The notes beneath the pieces are model-generated. The model made no database searches and was not told where the DNA came from. It saw only the letters and a list, made by a program, of their open reading frames with translations. DNA of 64,000 bases from Acanthosepion esculentum (taxonomy: Eukaryota; Mollusca; Cephalopoda; Sepiida; Sepiidae), in NCBI GenBank assembly GCA_964036315.1, contig OZ038496.1, positions 20,312,185 to 20,376,184 of the forward strand. Direction: 5' to 3'. Positions 1-9,766 of this stretch are shown here, in pieces; positions within the stretch are counted from its first letter, which is position 1; each line of letters begins with the position of its first letter. The position numbers and the translations under genes are program-made.

Positions 1-270
1 TTTTCTGGTTTTACGGAAAGAACATTTCCCTGGAAGGCATTTAAAGAAAAGATAAAAAAATGTTCTGGGAGGAGGAAATTATAAATTTGCCTGAAAGTAG
101 ATAGAAGATAGCAGAAGTAAACAGTATGTCCTCTGGTTTGTAATTTTGCAAATTTAAAACAAAACTTTTATTTTGACTTAACAAACAAAAACAAAAACCT
201 TTTACTATTATAATTTTTTTTATTGACCAAAAAATAGTCATCTGTTGCATGAATATATGCCAAAGTTATT

Positions 271-411
271 TTGATAACTTTGTGTAAATAGATGACAGAA
301 TAGGGATTAGGATTGATAACAAAAAGACAAACCTTATTAAAAGCTAGGATAGGAGGTTGTAGAGGGCCATGATCATCCATATTCTGAAGGGACATATCAT
401 ATAGAAGAAGG
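271..411 (+). mobile_element. RTE-like LINE, 3' end of ORF
   Basis: This stretch matches the final coding part of the RTE-like LINE that recurs through the window. The shared order is 'gatgacagaataggg', 'aaaagacaaacctta', a track like 'ggataggaggttgtag', then 'ccatgatcatcc' and a terminal 'agaagaagg'. In better copies this frame reads as the C-terminus of a reverse transcriptase (KLWRAMI-like). Here frame breaks remove coding capacity. Orientation is plus, because the ORF end and the 3' tail lie to the right. The flanks (1-270 and 412-1459) hold nothing I recognise beyond AT-rich sequence. Confidence 0.6.
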
Positions 412-1459
412 TTTTTATGTATTCTGAAGGAAAAAAAAAATATATTCTTATATATGCTAATAACACCAAAATATGATTTCCTGCCTCTTTCTAACTTTAA
501 AGAACTGATATCATTTGTGAAATTTTGTCTTGTTTTTTTTCTCCCCCCTTTGGTAAAGAGATAGTGTTTGAGTAATAATTGAATATTGATGTATTCTCTC
601 CTGCTGTGAAATGATAATTCATTTTTATTCTTCTTGAAACATTGTGGATTGTATCATTGAACAGGGAGATACTTGTCTATTTTTAAAGAATTTAACTTGC
701 GAGACAGTATTCACACACCAGTTAGAATTTTAAAAAGATAACACACCAGAAATTCATTTATAATCCTAATTTTTTCTATTTTAAAAATACACAGCCTGTC
801 TAAGTAATATTCCTTGTGAATGATACAGAAAACAAAAAGATGTTTTATCATGTACAGTCAACCTTACTTATTAATTCCCTTTCACAAAATTTATGTTGGA
901 ATTTGACCAGCTAAATGAAAAATCAACAGAAATAATTCATTTAGCAATATCTATAGCATTATTCAATAATTAAATGAAAATCTATTTTCAAATTTCAACA
1001 ATTTCCCACTTAACGGCTCCAAAAACGTATTACAGGCCACAAAATAGACATAGAAAAATATGACATATTTAACAAAGATGGAATCATATTTAAATTTTAT
1101 ATTAGATTTGCTAACTTTAAATAGATTTGGACAAATATCATCTTCCATATATTGTTCATTGTCATATTTTCTTGGCAAAAAAGAAATGATGTGTAAATAA
1201 ATATTAAATAAGTTTGTAGACACACACACAAACACACATGTTTAGCCTAAACATGTTTTCATGAATGCAGTTTCCTAAGACTCAAATAATCTTATCATTA
1301 TTAAAAGTTGTTATTCACTCATACATTTGTGTAAATATGTACAGACTGAGAGAGGGCATGTCGAGATCTGAGAGTAAAACACCTCAGGTATATACAAAGA
1401 ATATGTTGGTGGAGTAATGTTTATAAGTATGCAAAATGAATTCAGCAGACCAAATGAAT
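412..1459. other. AT-rich stretch without recognised feature
   Basis: I see no repeat family, RNA motif or convincing coding frame here. The 90-codon minus-strand frame at 963-1235 has the composition of random AT-rich DNA. It contains a short CA-rich patch near 1220. Confidence 0.5.
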
Positions 1460-1630
1460 GCCATTGGGAAAGTTTCAAATTCATTTATACTCCAATTAAC
1501 CTTGGGTTAATAGCAGAGTAGACTGAACTCTGTAACCTAGGTAGAGCAATCAGTCTAGGATGAGGAAAATTCTGAAGTGGAAACACCTGCCAACACTGCA
1601 GACCTTGGAGAAGACATGAGCCCTACAGTG
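1460..1630 (+). mobile_element. tRNA-type SINE, central domain fragment
   Basis: It contains the central block seen in many copies here: 'cattgggaaagtttcaaat', 'cttgggttaatagcag', 'gtaacctaggtagagc' and 'caatcagtctagg'. Fuller copies at 17950-18240 and 45838-46080 show a tRNA-like head upstream of this block. The head is missing in this fragment. The family resembles the Ceph-SINE type described from squids and cuttlefish, but that link is from memory and untested. Confidence 0.5.
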
Positions 1631-1681
1631 GACTGAGAAAATACCTGATGATAATAATAAGAATATGTATCATAATAATAA

Positions 1682-1732
<51 letters not shown>
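1682..1732. repeat. (TA)n microsatellite
   Basis: About 25 uninterrupted TA units. It produces spurious Tyr-Ile frames on both strands. Confidence 0.97.
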
Positions 1733-1735
<3 letters not shown>

Positions 1736-1736
<1 letters not shown>

Positions 1737-1808
1737 TTGTTTTGGATATTTTATATCAGTCATTTTCTTATATATAAGAAAATGACATATAAAATATCCA
1801 AAACAAAG
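1736..1808. repeat. Short perfect-stem inverted repeat
   Basis: The left arm ('tttgttttggatatt...' through 'cattttctta') pairs with the right arm ending in 'aatatccaaaacaaa'. There is a two-base bulge and almost no loop, so the whole would fold into a hairpin of about 34 bp. It sits directly against the preceding TA run. It may be a foldback relic or replication-derived palindrome. Confidence 0.85.
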
Positions 1809-1845
1809 CATATAAGATGGATATAAAAACTAGTTGGATGTTTAA

Positions 1846-1980
1846 TGAATTACATTGACTGGCCTACACATTCAAGAGACTTAATGAAGAAAATGTGTAC
1901 TCTGACAGGGTTCAAACCTGCATCCCTCTGCATCGGAGAAAACATCATCTGTGCTTCAGATCACTTGGTCAAAGAGTACG
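1846..1980 (-). mobile_element. tRNA-derived SINE (family E), copy 1
   Basis: Read on the minus strand, there is an A-box-like 'tgaccaagtga' followed by a B-box-like 'ggtttgaaccctgtcag', as in a tRNA-derived polymerase III promoter. After it comes a body 'cacattttcttcattaag...gtgtaggccagt'. The same body recurs at 32035-32128 (minus), 49185-49345 (plus) and 49500-49705 (plus). The 78-codon plus-strand frame across it is a shadow of the SINE. Confidence 0.65.
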
Positions 1981-2127
1981 TCACAGCTCAGAAAAATTCA
2001 GTTAACATTTTGAAGAATGCACATCCTCTTGTTCACATCTGCTCATGTTTTTTGCATTTGAATCAATGGATTTTTATCTGAAATTATTTCTCACCACTCC
2101 AAATATGGTCAATATCCATGTCTGAGT

Positions 2128-2275
2128 AGACACTCAATTGCATCTACTGGCATGCACAATGGGAAAGGTACAATTCTATCTCTTCTCCCCTCAGTTATGG
2201 GTTAAATAACAGAAAATTGGGCTCTCAAACTGTGGTTGGCAACCAATGTAGGAGAGGGACAGTCTTGAATTCAGA
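2128..2275 (+). mobile_element. tRNA-type SINE, central domain fragment
   Basis: It shares 'caatgggaaaggta', 'cttctcccctcagttatgg', 'gttggcaaccaatgtagg' with the other copies of the SINE central domain. The tRNA-like head is not recognisable to its left. (CA)n then (TA)n follows at 2329-2371. Confidence 0.6.
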
Positions 2276-2328
2276 ACTGTAATCATAGATTTAACTTATC
2301 GGCAAAGGTCAAAGTCACTGACAGCCAT

Positions 2329-2333
2329 CACAC

Positions 2334-2370
<37 letters not shown>

Positions 2371-2371
2371 A
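2329..2371. repeat. (CA)n-(TA)n compound microsatellite
   Basis: Nine CA units run into a TA tract. This CA-to-TA transition recurs at many sites in the window. Confidence 0.95.
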
Positions 2372-3328
2372 AATAATATAGATTGTATTTGCCAAGAAAC
2401 TATTGACCAGGGTAATTCTAGAAGGTAATGATTTTAAGGCAAGCGGTCTTTGTAATTATACTGCATGATATCAAGAGATAGTGTATTAATAATAATAAGT
2501 AGAATAAATTAAATTGATTCACTTATTTTATAAATATCTCTACTTTGAGTTTTGTGGAATTACCTTCACTCTTCAGGAGACTTGTTGATAAAAGTGGATG
2601 CAAAGTTTCAGTCATAAGATAATTTTCAGACGCCTTGCAATGGTGTCATAGACTGGGATCACCTTCCCTGACAAACAACACCAAGAAGCCACTTTTCTAA
2701 CCACTTGGCTGAATACCTAGCTATTTGTTTTAGTCAGCAAGAAACAACTACAACCAGTAACGGCTAAATGCATAGTATTTGAATAAAATAAATACTTTTT
2801 TTGGTATAAATCAAGTCAACACAATTTAATTATCTGAATTAGATTTGGATTAAGATTTTGGATTAGGATTACATCTGTTTCTACTTCCGCTTTCTTTTTC
2901 TGAGTAATTAAATGTTGAGAATGTCTTTTTGTTTCTTTTTTGCTCTTTCAAGCAAATATCATCTTTTTCCTCAAACAATGATATTAGTCATCATTTATTT
3001 AAAAACAAAGACGAATTAAAGCCCAAAGGCAATTCTTCGCCTCTTGACTACAAATCCATTTAGTACTTTCTTTTCACCAAGGGAACTTTGTTTTTTGACA
3101 GTTAGGATGATGCAAAAGTTTCCAGCACATTTTTGAAAAATGATTTATATAAATTCATAGCATCATTATTCAGTTATTAAAATATGATCACTTGTTTTCT
3201 ATAATTTTATACCACCTTTCAGCTAAATTGGGTATTCCCTCACATGAGATTGCATGAGAATTCATTGTATCATTTCATTATTTAGTTTTGAAAGTGTTGC
3301 CCTGGCTTTCAAATTTATATATATATTT
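2372..3328. other. No recognised feature
   Basis: AT-rich DNA with no family match seen and no coding frame of note. Confidence 0.45.
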
Positions 3329-3666
3329 ACACTACAGTTCAAAAGTTTGAAGACCCCCCCACCCCCCAGAATTAGCATGGGATGAACTTGACAGAAGAGT
3401 GAAAAAATTGTAAAAGAGCTGTTAGAGTCATTGTAAAAAGAATGGAATCAATTATCAAATTTATACTTTGAGAAACTTTTGCAATGCAAAATTTAATCAT
3501 AAAATGCTTTTTTCTTTTTGTCATAATAAATTGTCTCATAAAAAAATCATGTCACTCTTTTTTAACCATCTATAATAATTTTCTCTTATTTAAAGTACAA
3601 AACAACAACTTTTGTGGTCAATTTAAAAAATTACCAGGGGTGCCCTCAAACTTTTGAACTGTAGTG

Positions 3667-3668
<2 letters not shown>
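3329..3668. mobile_element. Tc1-type non-autonomous DNA transposon (MITE)
   Basis: The ends are inverted copies of each other: 'acactacagttcaaaagttt' at 3329 and its reverse complement finishing at 3668. A further G-rich stretch ('ggggtgccctcaaac' against 'gaccccccc') continues the inverted repeat. The ends resemble terminal repeats of Tc1-like transposons, which duplicate TA on insertion. The interior of about 300 bp has no transposase frame. A TA run follows immediately (3669-3711). Confidence 0.85.
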
Positions 3669-3713
<45 letters not shown>

Positions 3714-3768
3714 TTTGTTTAAATCAACTATAGAATAAAGGCTGTTGTAAGTGTGTGTGTGTGTGTGA
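3669..3768. repeat. (TA)n then (GT)n tracts
   Basis: TA tract about 3669-3711 and GT tract about 3752-3768, separated by unique sequence. It generates several false open frames. Confidence 0.93.
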
Positions 3769-4052
3769 TATGGGGAAGTTGTTGGAAGTACTGACCAGAT
3801 AAGGAGTGTTTGTTGCAAGAATCAAAACAAGGTAAAGTATGAAGGTGACAGGTTTTAAGATCTTGTGAGAGAGTGTCCCCTCTCATCATCATCTGTTGTA
3901 TTGATTGCATCATGAGGACAAGGATTGACTTTCATGACAAGAAAAAAATCTGTTGCATTGTCATTCAAGAAAGCCAATTTCTCACACAATAACATATTGT
4001 CCACATCTCTGCAATTCATAATCAAACATTTTTTAAAATCTCACAAAATACA

Positions 4053-4055
<3 letters not shown>

Positions 4056-4110
<55 letters not shown>
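4056..4110. repeat. (TA)n microsatellite
   Basis: Uninterrupted TA tract lying between an unassigned stretch and the Penelope-like coding remnant. Confidence 0.96.
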
Positions 4111-4112
<2 letters not shown>

Positions 4113-4119
4113 CATTTTT

Positions 4120-4541
4120 CGAACTAGGTCTGCGTTTCCGTCATTTCGCAAGGATGAACTACTGCCCTACATCAAATTGAGTAATTTAGTATATGAATTT
4201 AAAATTGCCAATGTGCTGCTGGTTAGGTGGGGCATACAACCTTGCATTTGGAAACTAGAATTAACCAGCATGTACCTTCCAAAATACAACTTTGTAAGAT
4301 AGATAAAATGTGTTATCTTCCCCCCATAAATATGGAATCGGCTATTGCTCAACACTTAGTTCAGAATATAGCCTGTGCCAAGTCGTATACAAAAGAGTGG
4401 TTTAAAATCATTCATACGGCTGATTCCAACAATCATTTGAAGATTTTGGAATCAGTCTGTATAGGATTACGGAAACCTTCTCTCTGCCGGCAGAAGGAAT
4501 TTGTGAAGTCTCTTAATTTGTTGGGGGATATTTTATTTTAA
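4120..4541 (+). pseudogene. Penelope-like element, GIY-YIG endonuclease end
   Basis: Two overlapping plus frames together read as the C-terminal GIY-YIG nuclease of a Penelope-like retroelement. The first frame (to about 4215) gives FPSFRKDELLPYIK and LVYEFKIANVLLV; the second (from 4227) gives GHTTLHLETRINQHVPSK and then a long conserved tail, ending at a TAA at 4539-4541. The GIY-YIG nickase makes the break that primes reverse transcription in this class. One frameshift near 4215 breaks the frame, and the YIG motif itself is altered. The reverse transcriptase part is missing upstream, where a TA tract stands. The tail beyond the domain (about 80 residues) is strikingly uninterrupted, so the copy is fairly young. 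Confidence 0.75.
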
Positions 4542-4637
4542 CTGACACTCGCTAATTTATTTACACGGTGTTTCCCCTTCCCTCGTTATAAGTATATACA
4601 CTTATATGTTATTTTAGCGTGTTTCCCCCTTTTTTGT

Positions 4638-4671
<34 letters not shown>
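4542..4671 (+). other. Probable 3' UTR of the Penelope-like copy, then (TA)n
   Basis: Follows the stop directly. It has two related pieces, 'ttacacggtgtttcccc' and 'ttagcgtgtttcccccttt', separated by 55 bases, then a TA tract at 4639-4671. The doubled motif may be part of the element's end. Confidence 0.4.
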
Positions 4672-4677
<6 letters not shown>

Positions 4678-4812
4678 GTACAGTGAGAGATATGTAAAGA
4701 GAGGGATATAGGTACATATTTTTCCCCTGATAAGGAAAATATAGCATAAAGCTTTTGTAGAATTTTTTTTCCATTGTAGATTCCAACTGGAGAACCAAGT
4801 TATAATTTCAAG

Positions 4813-5120
4813 CTAGTCTGTTACATTCACTTTTGTACTAATCGCTATGCACATGATGCGCATCCGGTAATGATGAAGACAAAGGCGCGTCACCCACTGA
4901 GCGGTCAGCCAGCTCGAACCGACGTGCACCCGGATTGTGACCCCACCCATTGACTCGTCAGTCTGCTGCCGACGCAGTGGGGCCAGTAGGCAAGAGCATG
5001 TGCGCACTTTCACAATTCAAGAGCTCTCAACTCAGCTGCCACCACACTAGCTTTGTGAAAGGTTTCAATCCACCTCTTCTCCTCTCAGCTATGGGTTAAT
5101 TAGCAGACTAGATTTTTCTT
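4813..5120 (+). mobile_element. tRNA-type SINE split by a GC-rich insert
   Basis: The left piece has 'ctgttacattcacttttgta' and the right piece has 'ttgtgaaaggtttcaatcc', 'ctcctctcagctatggg' and 'taattagcagactag'. In intact copies these two are adjacent ('attacattcacttatgtg...ttgggaaaggtatgaatcc'). About 200 bp has been inserted between them. Confidence 0.65.
4843..5050. mobile_element. GC- and CpG-rich insertion of unknown type
   Basis: A GC-rich island with over a dozen CpG dinucleotides in otherwise AT-rich DNA, sitting inside a SINE copy. On the minus strand 'cgtcggttcgagctgg' resembles a tRNA B box, so a tRNA-derived SINE is one possibility. No coding similarity is apparent; the 66-codon minus frame over it is probably just low stop density from the base composition. 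Confidence 0.5.
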
Positions 5121-6095
5121 CATTTTGTATTCACATAATAAATACATTTTTTTATATAATTTGTTCAAATATTCTGTTTCTTTTATGTTGAGCAAGGATA
5201 GAAAATATGTTTTTAAATGCTCACCAACGTTTTTTATTGTAAGTTGTTGGGGAACCCATTTTCTTAATTTGCTGAATCTTGTAGACACTTTTTGTAAAAT
5301 TTTGTAAAAACAATTTCCTAAAATTTGTAAACGCTATATCAGTTGACTGATTACAACTGCTGCAAATAAATGAGTAAATTTCAAAGATACTTCTAAAATT
5401 TCCCTAACATTGGACAAAAGATGCCCTTGGTAACATCTGCATCAACCTAAAATATTCACGCAAATGCTGACTGAGCAAGGCAGGTAAACAGAATTCCAGC
5501 AGTGAGTATTGAAAACTAATTATAAAAAAAAAGAAATTCTCAATTTTGATATATTTATGTAATGCATAAATATGCATATCTCTGTGCATTATAATTGTTT
5601 GAATGAGGCAGGCTGAAAGATTACTACAATAAATCAAAGTTTGTTCATAAAAACAATGGCACAAAGTAGATTCCCTCTAGCTATTGTTTTATTATGCCTC
5701 TTTATATGAGAGTAATTTGAATCAAAGCAGGTAATATGCAACAATATATCAAGAACTAGATCATAAAAAGGAAGATTAAATTCTAATTGAATAAAAAATT
5801 CTGTGAATAAAGGATAGTTTTAGCCTGGCATGTAAGAGGAGATTATGAAACACAAGATCAAAAATTCAGCTGTGAAAATGAAGGGCAAAATTCAATCAAT
5901 GCAACTCTAGTAAATCAACAAATCTTCAGAAAATTCAGCTTTTAAAGAACAACCTGTCCATGCTTCGAAAAATTATTGTTTCCCAAATCTTTATTTATAG
6001 GCTATGTTTTTAGATAATTTTTCAGAAAAATTTCAGTTCCTGTTAAAGTCACAACAATTTAATTCTGCTTCTATTTTATCTTTTACAAATTTCTT
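5121..6095. other. No recognised feature
   Basis: AT-rich; short open frames on both strands at 5100-5310 and 5404-5664 look random. Confidence 0.45.
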
Positions 6096-6440
6096 CTTCT
6101 TTTATATGGTGCATCTCGTCATGATGTAGCCAATCATGGCCCTTCACATCTTCCTATCCCTTGTAGCTCTTAATATGTTTTCTCATTTTTTTAATTTTTT
6201 TTTTGTTATTTTTCCCGAAACCTGTTTTGCTATCCATCCATTCCAGCCCATCAAATATGTTATGTGCTGCTTTCATCTGTCCCTCTTTTCCTCAAATTTG
6301 TCCAATAAATATCAGATTTTACAAGCCCTCCTTCCTCATTATGTCCCCCAGAAATTTCTTCCTGATGTTAAGTATAAGCTTCCTTTTTGTTTCAATTCTC
6401 TCCAAAACCTTGTTGTTGCTCACAATATTTGATCCATGGT
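6096..6440 (-). mobile_element. RTE-like LINE, 3' part
   Basis: The plus sequence is the reverse complement of the RTE 3' ORF: 'caatcatggcccttcacat', 'cctatcccttgtagctc', 'gccctccttcctcattatg' and 'ctcacaatatttgatccatgg'. Order and content match copies at 16405-16690, 23315-23925 and 54220-54975. A T-rich expansion near 6190 interrupts it. The plus frames of 98 and 142 codons here are antisense shadows. Confidence 0.75.
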
Positions 6441-6629
6441 ACCCACAGCATCTAATTTTTTTTCCTTTTATGTTTATTTTTGCTATCATTCCACTTATTT
6501 CTTTCTTGAAATGTGCACACAAAATACAAGCAGTGAATGGTTTAAAAAATCATTTTTTTAATACTGTATTTATTCAGGACAATGAAACTTACTCTTTTGC
6601 TGGAAACCTTATTTTCTTTCTTAAGTGTT

Positions 6630-6800
6630 GAGTTTCTTTTTTTTTTTTTAATCAATTCACACCTAGCAAGGTAATAATGCCACTATAACACAAAGGGTTA
6701 CTGTAAGTGAAAGGAAATGAGAAGACTTTAGAAGGAAACCCAGTCCTAAAATGGAAACAAACAATAAACCTCTACTCCTATTCAAAAGACTGAAAAGGTT
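6630..6800 (-). mobile_element. Short SINE-like element with LINE-type tail, copy 1
   Basis: A T tract (minus-strand poly-A) is followed by 'caattcacacctagcaagg', 'aataatgccact', then 'ttactgtaagtgaaa' and 'cctctactcctattc'. The first part equals the 3' tail of the jockey/CR1-like LINE. The rest recurs, always ending near 'ctactcctatt', at 18437-18665, 45419-45640 and 50030-50215. Confidence 0.65.
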
Positions 6801-7110
6801 GTTCTTATATATCTTTCACATATATGTTGTTCTTAGATTTTTCTTTCATCCCAACCATATTTCTTTTATCTGGCTCTTTCTTTGTATATACAGAGATATA
6901 TTTTCAATGGGCAAGAAATGGCTTGTTAATTTTTATGCCTCCAAAATGAAACTGATCTTTTTTAATCATCTTAGAGAATCATTTTTATCTTCCATCATCA
7001 TGGCTGATGCTAACCTCTAGAAGAGTGACACATTGCATATTCTCAAGCTAATATTTCTCATTGATATGAACTAGAACAATTATATTGTGAACTGGATAAT
7101 AGGCAAACCG
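6801..7110 (+). pseudogene. jockey/CR1-like LINE, internal reverse transcriptase fragment
   Basis: The frame includes HPNHISFIWLFLCIYRDIF, KKWLVNFYASKMKLIFFN and LRESFLSSIIMADANL. The segment WLVNF-AS-K is the usual thumb-side region of the reverse transcriptase in this LINE type. The same segment appears at about 26210-26490 on the minus strand. The frame ends at 7018; degraded homologous sequence continues to about 7110. Confidence 0.7.
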
Positions 7111-7470
7111 ATCTACTCCTATTGTTTAAAACTATATTTTTTAATTTACCCTAATCTTTTACAACTTTACATTGACTAGTTTTATGACAGCTGACTTTCA
7201 GTTGGAAAGCAGTTGTCAATTAAATTTTAATTTTTTTTTTTTTTTTACATTTTCTTATGTATTTTACTATTTTTACGTTTTACTAATTCTGATGTTTTTA
7301 ACGTTTTGACACTTAATAAAAATAACCATAATAAACCACAAGACTGTCTTGTATACTGAAAATTTAGCATTTTCCAAAAGTTGAAAGTATGGCTTTTAAT
7401 TAGACCATAAATAATTAGAAAGGTTACAAAAATATTGCTTTTGCTGCAATGTCAACACAAAGCAAAAATA

Positions 7471-7474
<4 letters not shown>
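7111..7474. other. AT-rich, T tract, no recognised gene
   Basis: Contains a T tract at about 7229-7246. No family match was seen. Confidence 0.4.

Positions 7475-7502
<28 letters not shown>
7475..7502. repeat. Poly-A tract
   Basis: About 28 A. It could mark the 3' end of a retrotransposed copy on the plus strand, but no recognisable body precedes it. Confidence 0.9.
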
Positions 7503-7504
<2 letters not shown>

Positions 7505-7795
7505 AACAACAAAAAAACATGTTAAGTATTCTTAGCACAAAACATATCAAAAGCTATCACTTTGTTCTTTGTTTTTATTGATGGAGTCTATTTCTTGGTG
7601 TTATAAGTAGAGAACAGAATGTGTTGTGTTTGTTTCACAGCTCTCATTCCAACAGAATGACAAAAGATAACACCGCAATAATGTCATTTTAAATGCTTCA
7701 CAACAATAAAAACAGTGATTTAATAGTTTTACTAAAAATGCCTATAATGCTGTGACAACACAGTACCTCAGATTTTGTCTTTTTTTCATTTTACT

Positions 7796-7840
7796 AAGGT
7801 TCACCTAATACAAGGCCCAAGAGCCACTCAAAGAAGAGAA
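7796..7840 (-). repeat. Interspersed repeat C fragment
   Basis: 'ttcacctaatacaaggccca' and 'agagccactcaaag' are the reverse complement of the block ending family C at 11280-11305, 15500-15530 and 34530-34560. The rest of 7503-8630 shows nothing else recognised. Confidence 0.5.
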
Positions 7841-8631
7841 TTAGTGCATGAGATTCATAATAAGAGAAAGCAGTAGAAAATGAAGGTTACAAGGATATGT
7901 CAGATAGATAACTATCAACCTTAAACTTTAAAAGGTTAAGCTGATTGTGTTCTGGGAAGCATCCATGAGGGAGTCTTTTTATGCTTCAATGTTTTGAAAT
8001 GTGTCTCCCAAATCATGCAAATAGGATAATTTTTCTACAATGGACATTTTGATACTGCATGTTTATCCCTGTTTATTTTTCCCCACTTTTGTGAATTTGT
8101 GGGGATTTTCTAACTTGTGTCCTCACTGATTAATATTTTTAAAAATTTTATTTATTTTTTTGTATTTTGAAAATCAGCTTTTGTTACTCGTATTTGTTGC
8201 TTACTATTTCTTCTCTTTAATCAAAAAGGAAAAAAAATCCGCTGTTTATTTGACGGTTGTGATCAAGAATGAAAATCGCAATGTAAAGATGTTTGGTTAT
8301 CAGTGAAGTGGCACAAACCTGTTTCTTAGATAAACACTCTTGGTCAATCCCATCAGAGAATCCAATTATCTTTGATGGCTGGTGTCATACAGTTATTTTT
8401 GTCATTTGTTCTTTTTTTTCTTTTTTTATTGATTCCATGTTGTCTTCAGGATTCTATTCAAGAACAAAAGAATGACGTGAAAAGTTTATTTTATTTCTGC
8501 ACACCTTTTTGCAGAAAACAAAAAATTTATAGAAAGATGCCATATATTTTGGCAATTTTTTTTTATTTACTTTTTCATTTTTGTTGCTTGTCCCCAACAT
8601 AATGACATATTTCTCTCTGTCACACACTCAC

Positions 8632-8640
8632 TCTCTCTCA

Positions 8641-8671
<31 letters not shown>

Positions 8672-8690
8672 GAGAGAGAGAGAGAGAAAG
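8632..8690. repeat. (CT)n-(TA)n-(GA)n palindrome
   Basis: CT units, a short TA core and GA units form a simple-sequence palindrome that can extrude as a hairpin. The minus frame of 126 codons through it is an artefact. Confidence 0.95.
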
Positions 8691-8885
8691 AAATAGGCTG
8701 AGAGAGAAATAGAGAGATAGATATAAATTGGCTTAGAGAGAGAGGTATAGACACATATGAAGAGGCTTAGGGAGACATAGCTCTGAACAAAGTGAAATAG
8801 ATAAATAGGCATGAACAGATTGAGATAGATATGAATACACTTAGAGAGATATGAACAGTTTGAAATAGATATTAACAGACTTTGA
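8691..8885 (-). repeat. Degenerate minisatellite (GATAGATATGAACAG type)
   Basis: Repeated pieces such as 'gagatagatatgaa', 'gagagatatgaacag' and 'gaaatagatattaacagac'. It is the reverse complement of the array at 40446-40800. Confidence 0.7.
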
Positions 8886-9094
8886 TTTCTTAGCAAATGT
8901 TTGTTATACTGCAATACCAAGTGACGTTTGATCTGCTCTAGAAGCAATGTTTTTAAGACTATAATATGAATTTTCTACATACATACACAGACACATACAC
9001 ACAGTACCAAAAATAGATATTTTGTTCTAAGAAGCTGAGACATCTTGAAACTTAAATAAATATCAGAGAGTTCTTTTGAAAAACAAAACACTCA

Positions 9095-9290
9095 GTGCAT
9101 TAGCCATTCACTTTAATAGGTTTAACTATGATTTCTACTTAAAGAATTTGCTTCTGATTAAAAGGGAAATAAATTTATTCAAATGAGAATGTACTGAAAG
9201 TGTACTAATTTTGAAATTTTCTACAGTAAATTTACATCCCAGATCAGACAAAATATCTTCTTTCCCCATAAAATCACTACTAATACAATA
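9095..9290 (+). pseudogene. Penelope-like element, C-terminal coding remnant
   Basis: Aligned with 46200-46350 it reads like KREINLFK, then a gap, then STVNLHPRSDKISSF. The counterpart at 46083-46350 has IERKNNLLR and STVNLRPGSYNILP. It is too broken to be coding. It supports a second Penelope lineage in the window, distinct from the one at 4120. Confidence 0.45.
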
Positions 9291-9549
9291 TGGGATAATT
9301 AAAAGCAATAATAATAAAAAGTTGAATGAAATGTCTAAATTAAGTCAAACTTGGATTTAATATCTAAAATGCATCAATTGTCAAAATTTACAATTAAATG
9401 TTGAGCATCTCTCTATCTTTAAGCTTTTCAATAAAGCTATGACCATGTCAACTGGTAATTTTCTTTTTTCAATTTTGTTGTTGTTTTAATAGAATCTATT
9501 CCATAAATATCAAATATTTCCATTTGCTTCTGCAGCATTACTTCTCATT

Positions 9550-9766
9550 CTAAACTCAGTGAATTAGCCTGAAGAATTCTCTTCTGGTTTCTTGCATCCC
9601 TGTCATTTACAATTTTCAAAAGTTTAAGTGCAACACCGATCTCCATCTTCTGTACTTTTATTGTCCTTTCTCCTCACTAAAATATTTTCATTCTCTTTTA
9701 CTCACAGTAGTAACCTCTCATCTCCTAGTGACATTATCACCTTGCTTGGAGTTAAATAATTAAAAG
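9550..9766 (+). pseudogene. jockey/CR1-like LINE 3' end
   Basis: The frame reads NSLLVSCIPVIYNFQKF followed by KCNTDLHLL, the last residues of the LINE ORF2 (compare WNSLP...YNLQ-FK-NV in the copy at 21976). It is followed by a short 3' UTR and the tail 'gacattatcaccttgcttgg' and 'ttaaataatt'. Heavily 5' truncated, as usual for target-primed insertion. Confidence 0.7.

Noticed and set aside
4813..5013. 66-codon minus frame in the GC-rich insert
   Set aside because: Open only because GC-rich DNA has few stops; no domain or homologue recognised.
6136..6631. Plus frames of 98 and 142 codons
   Set aside because: Antisense to a minus-strand RTE copy and a SINE-like tail; the phenylalanine richness comes from T-rich sequence.
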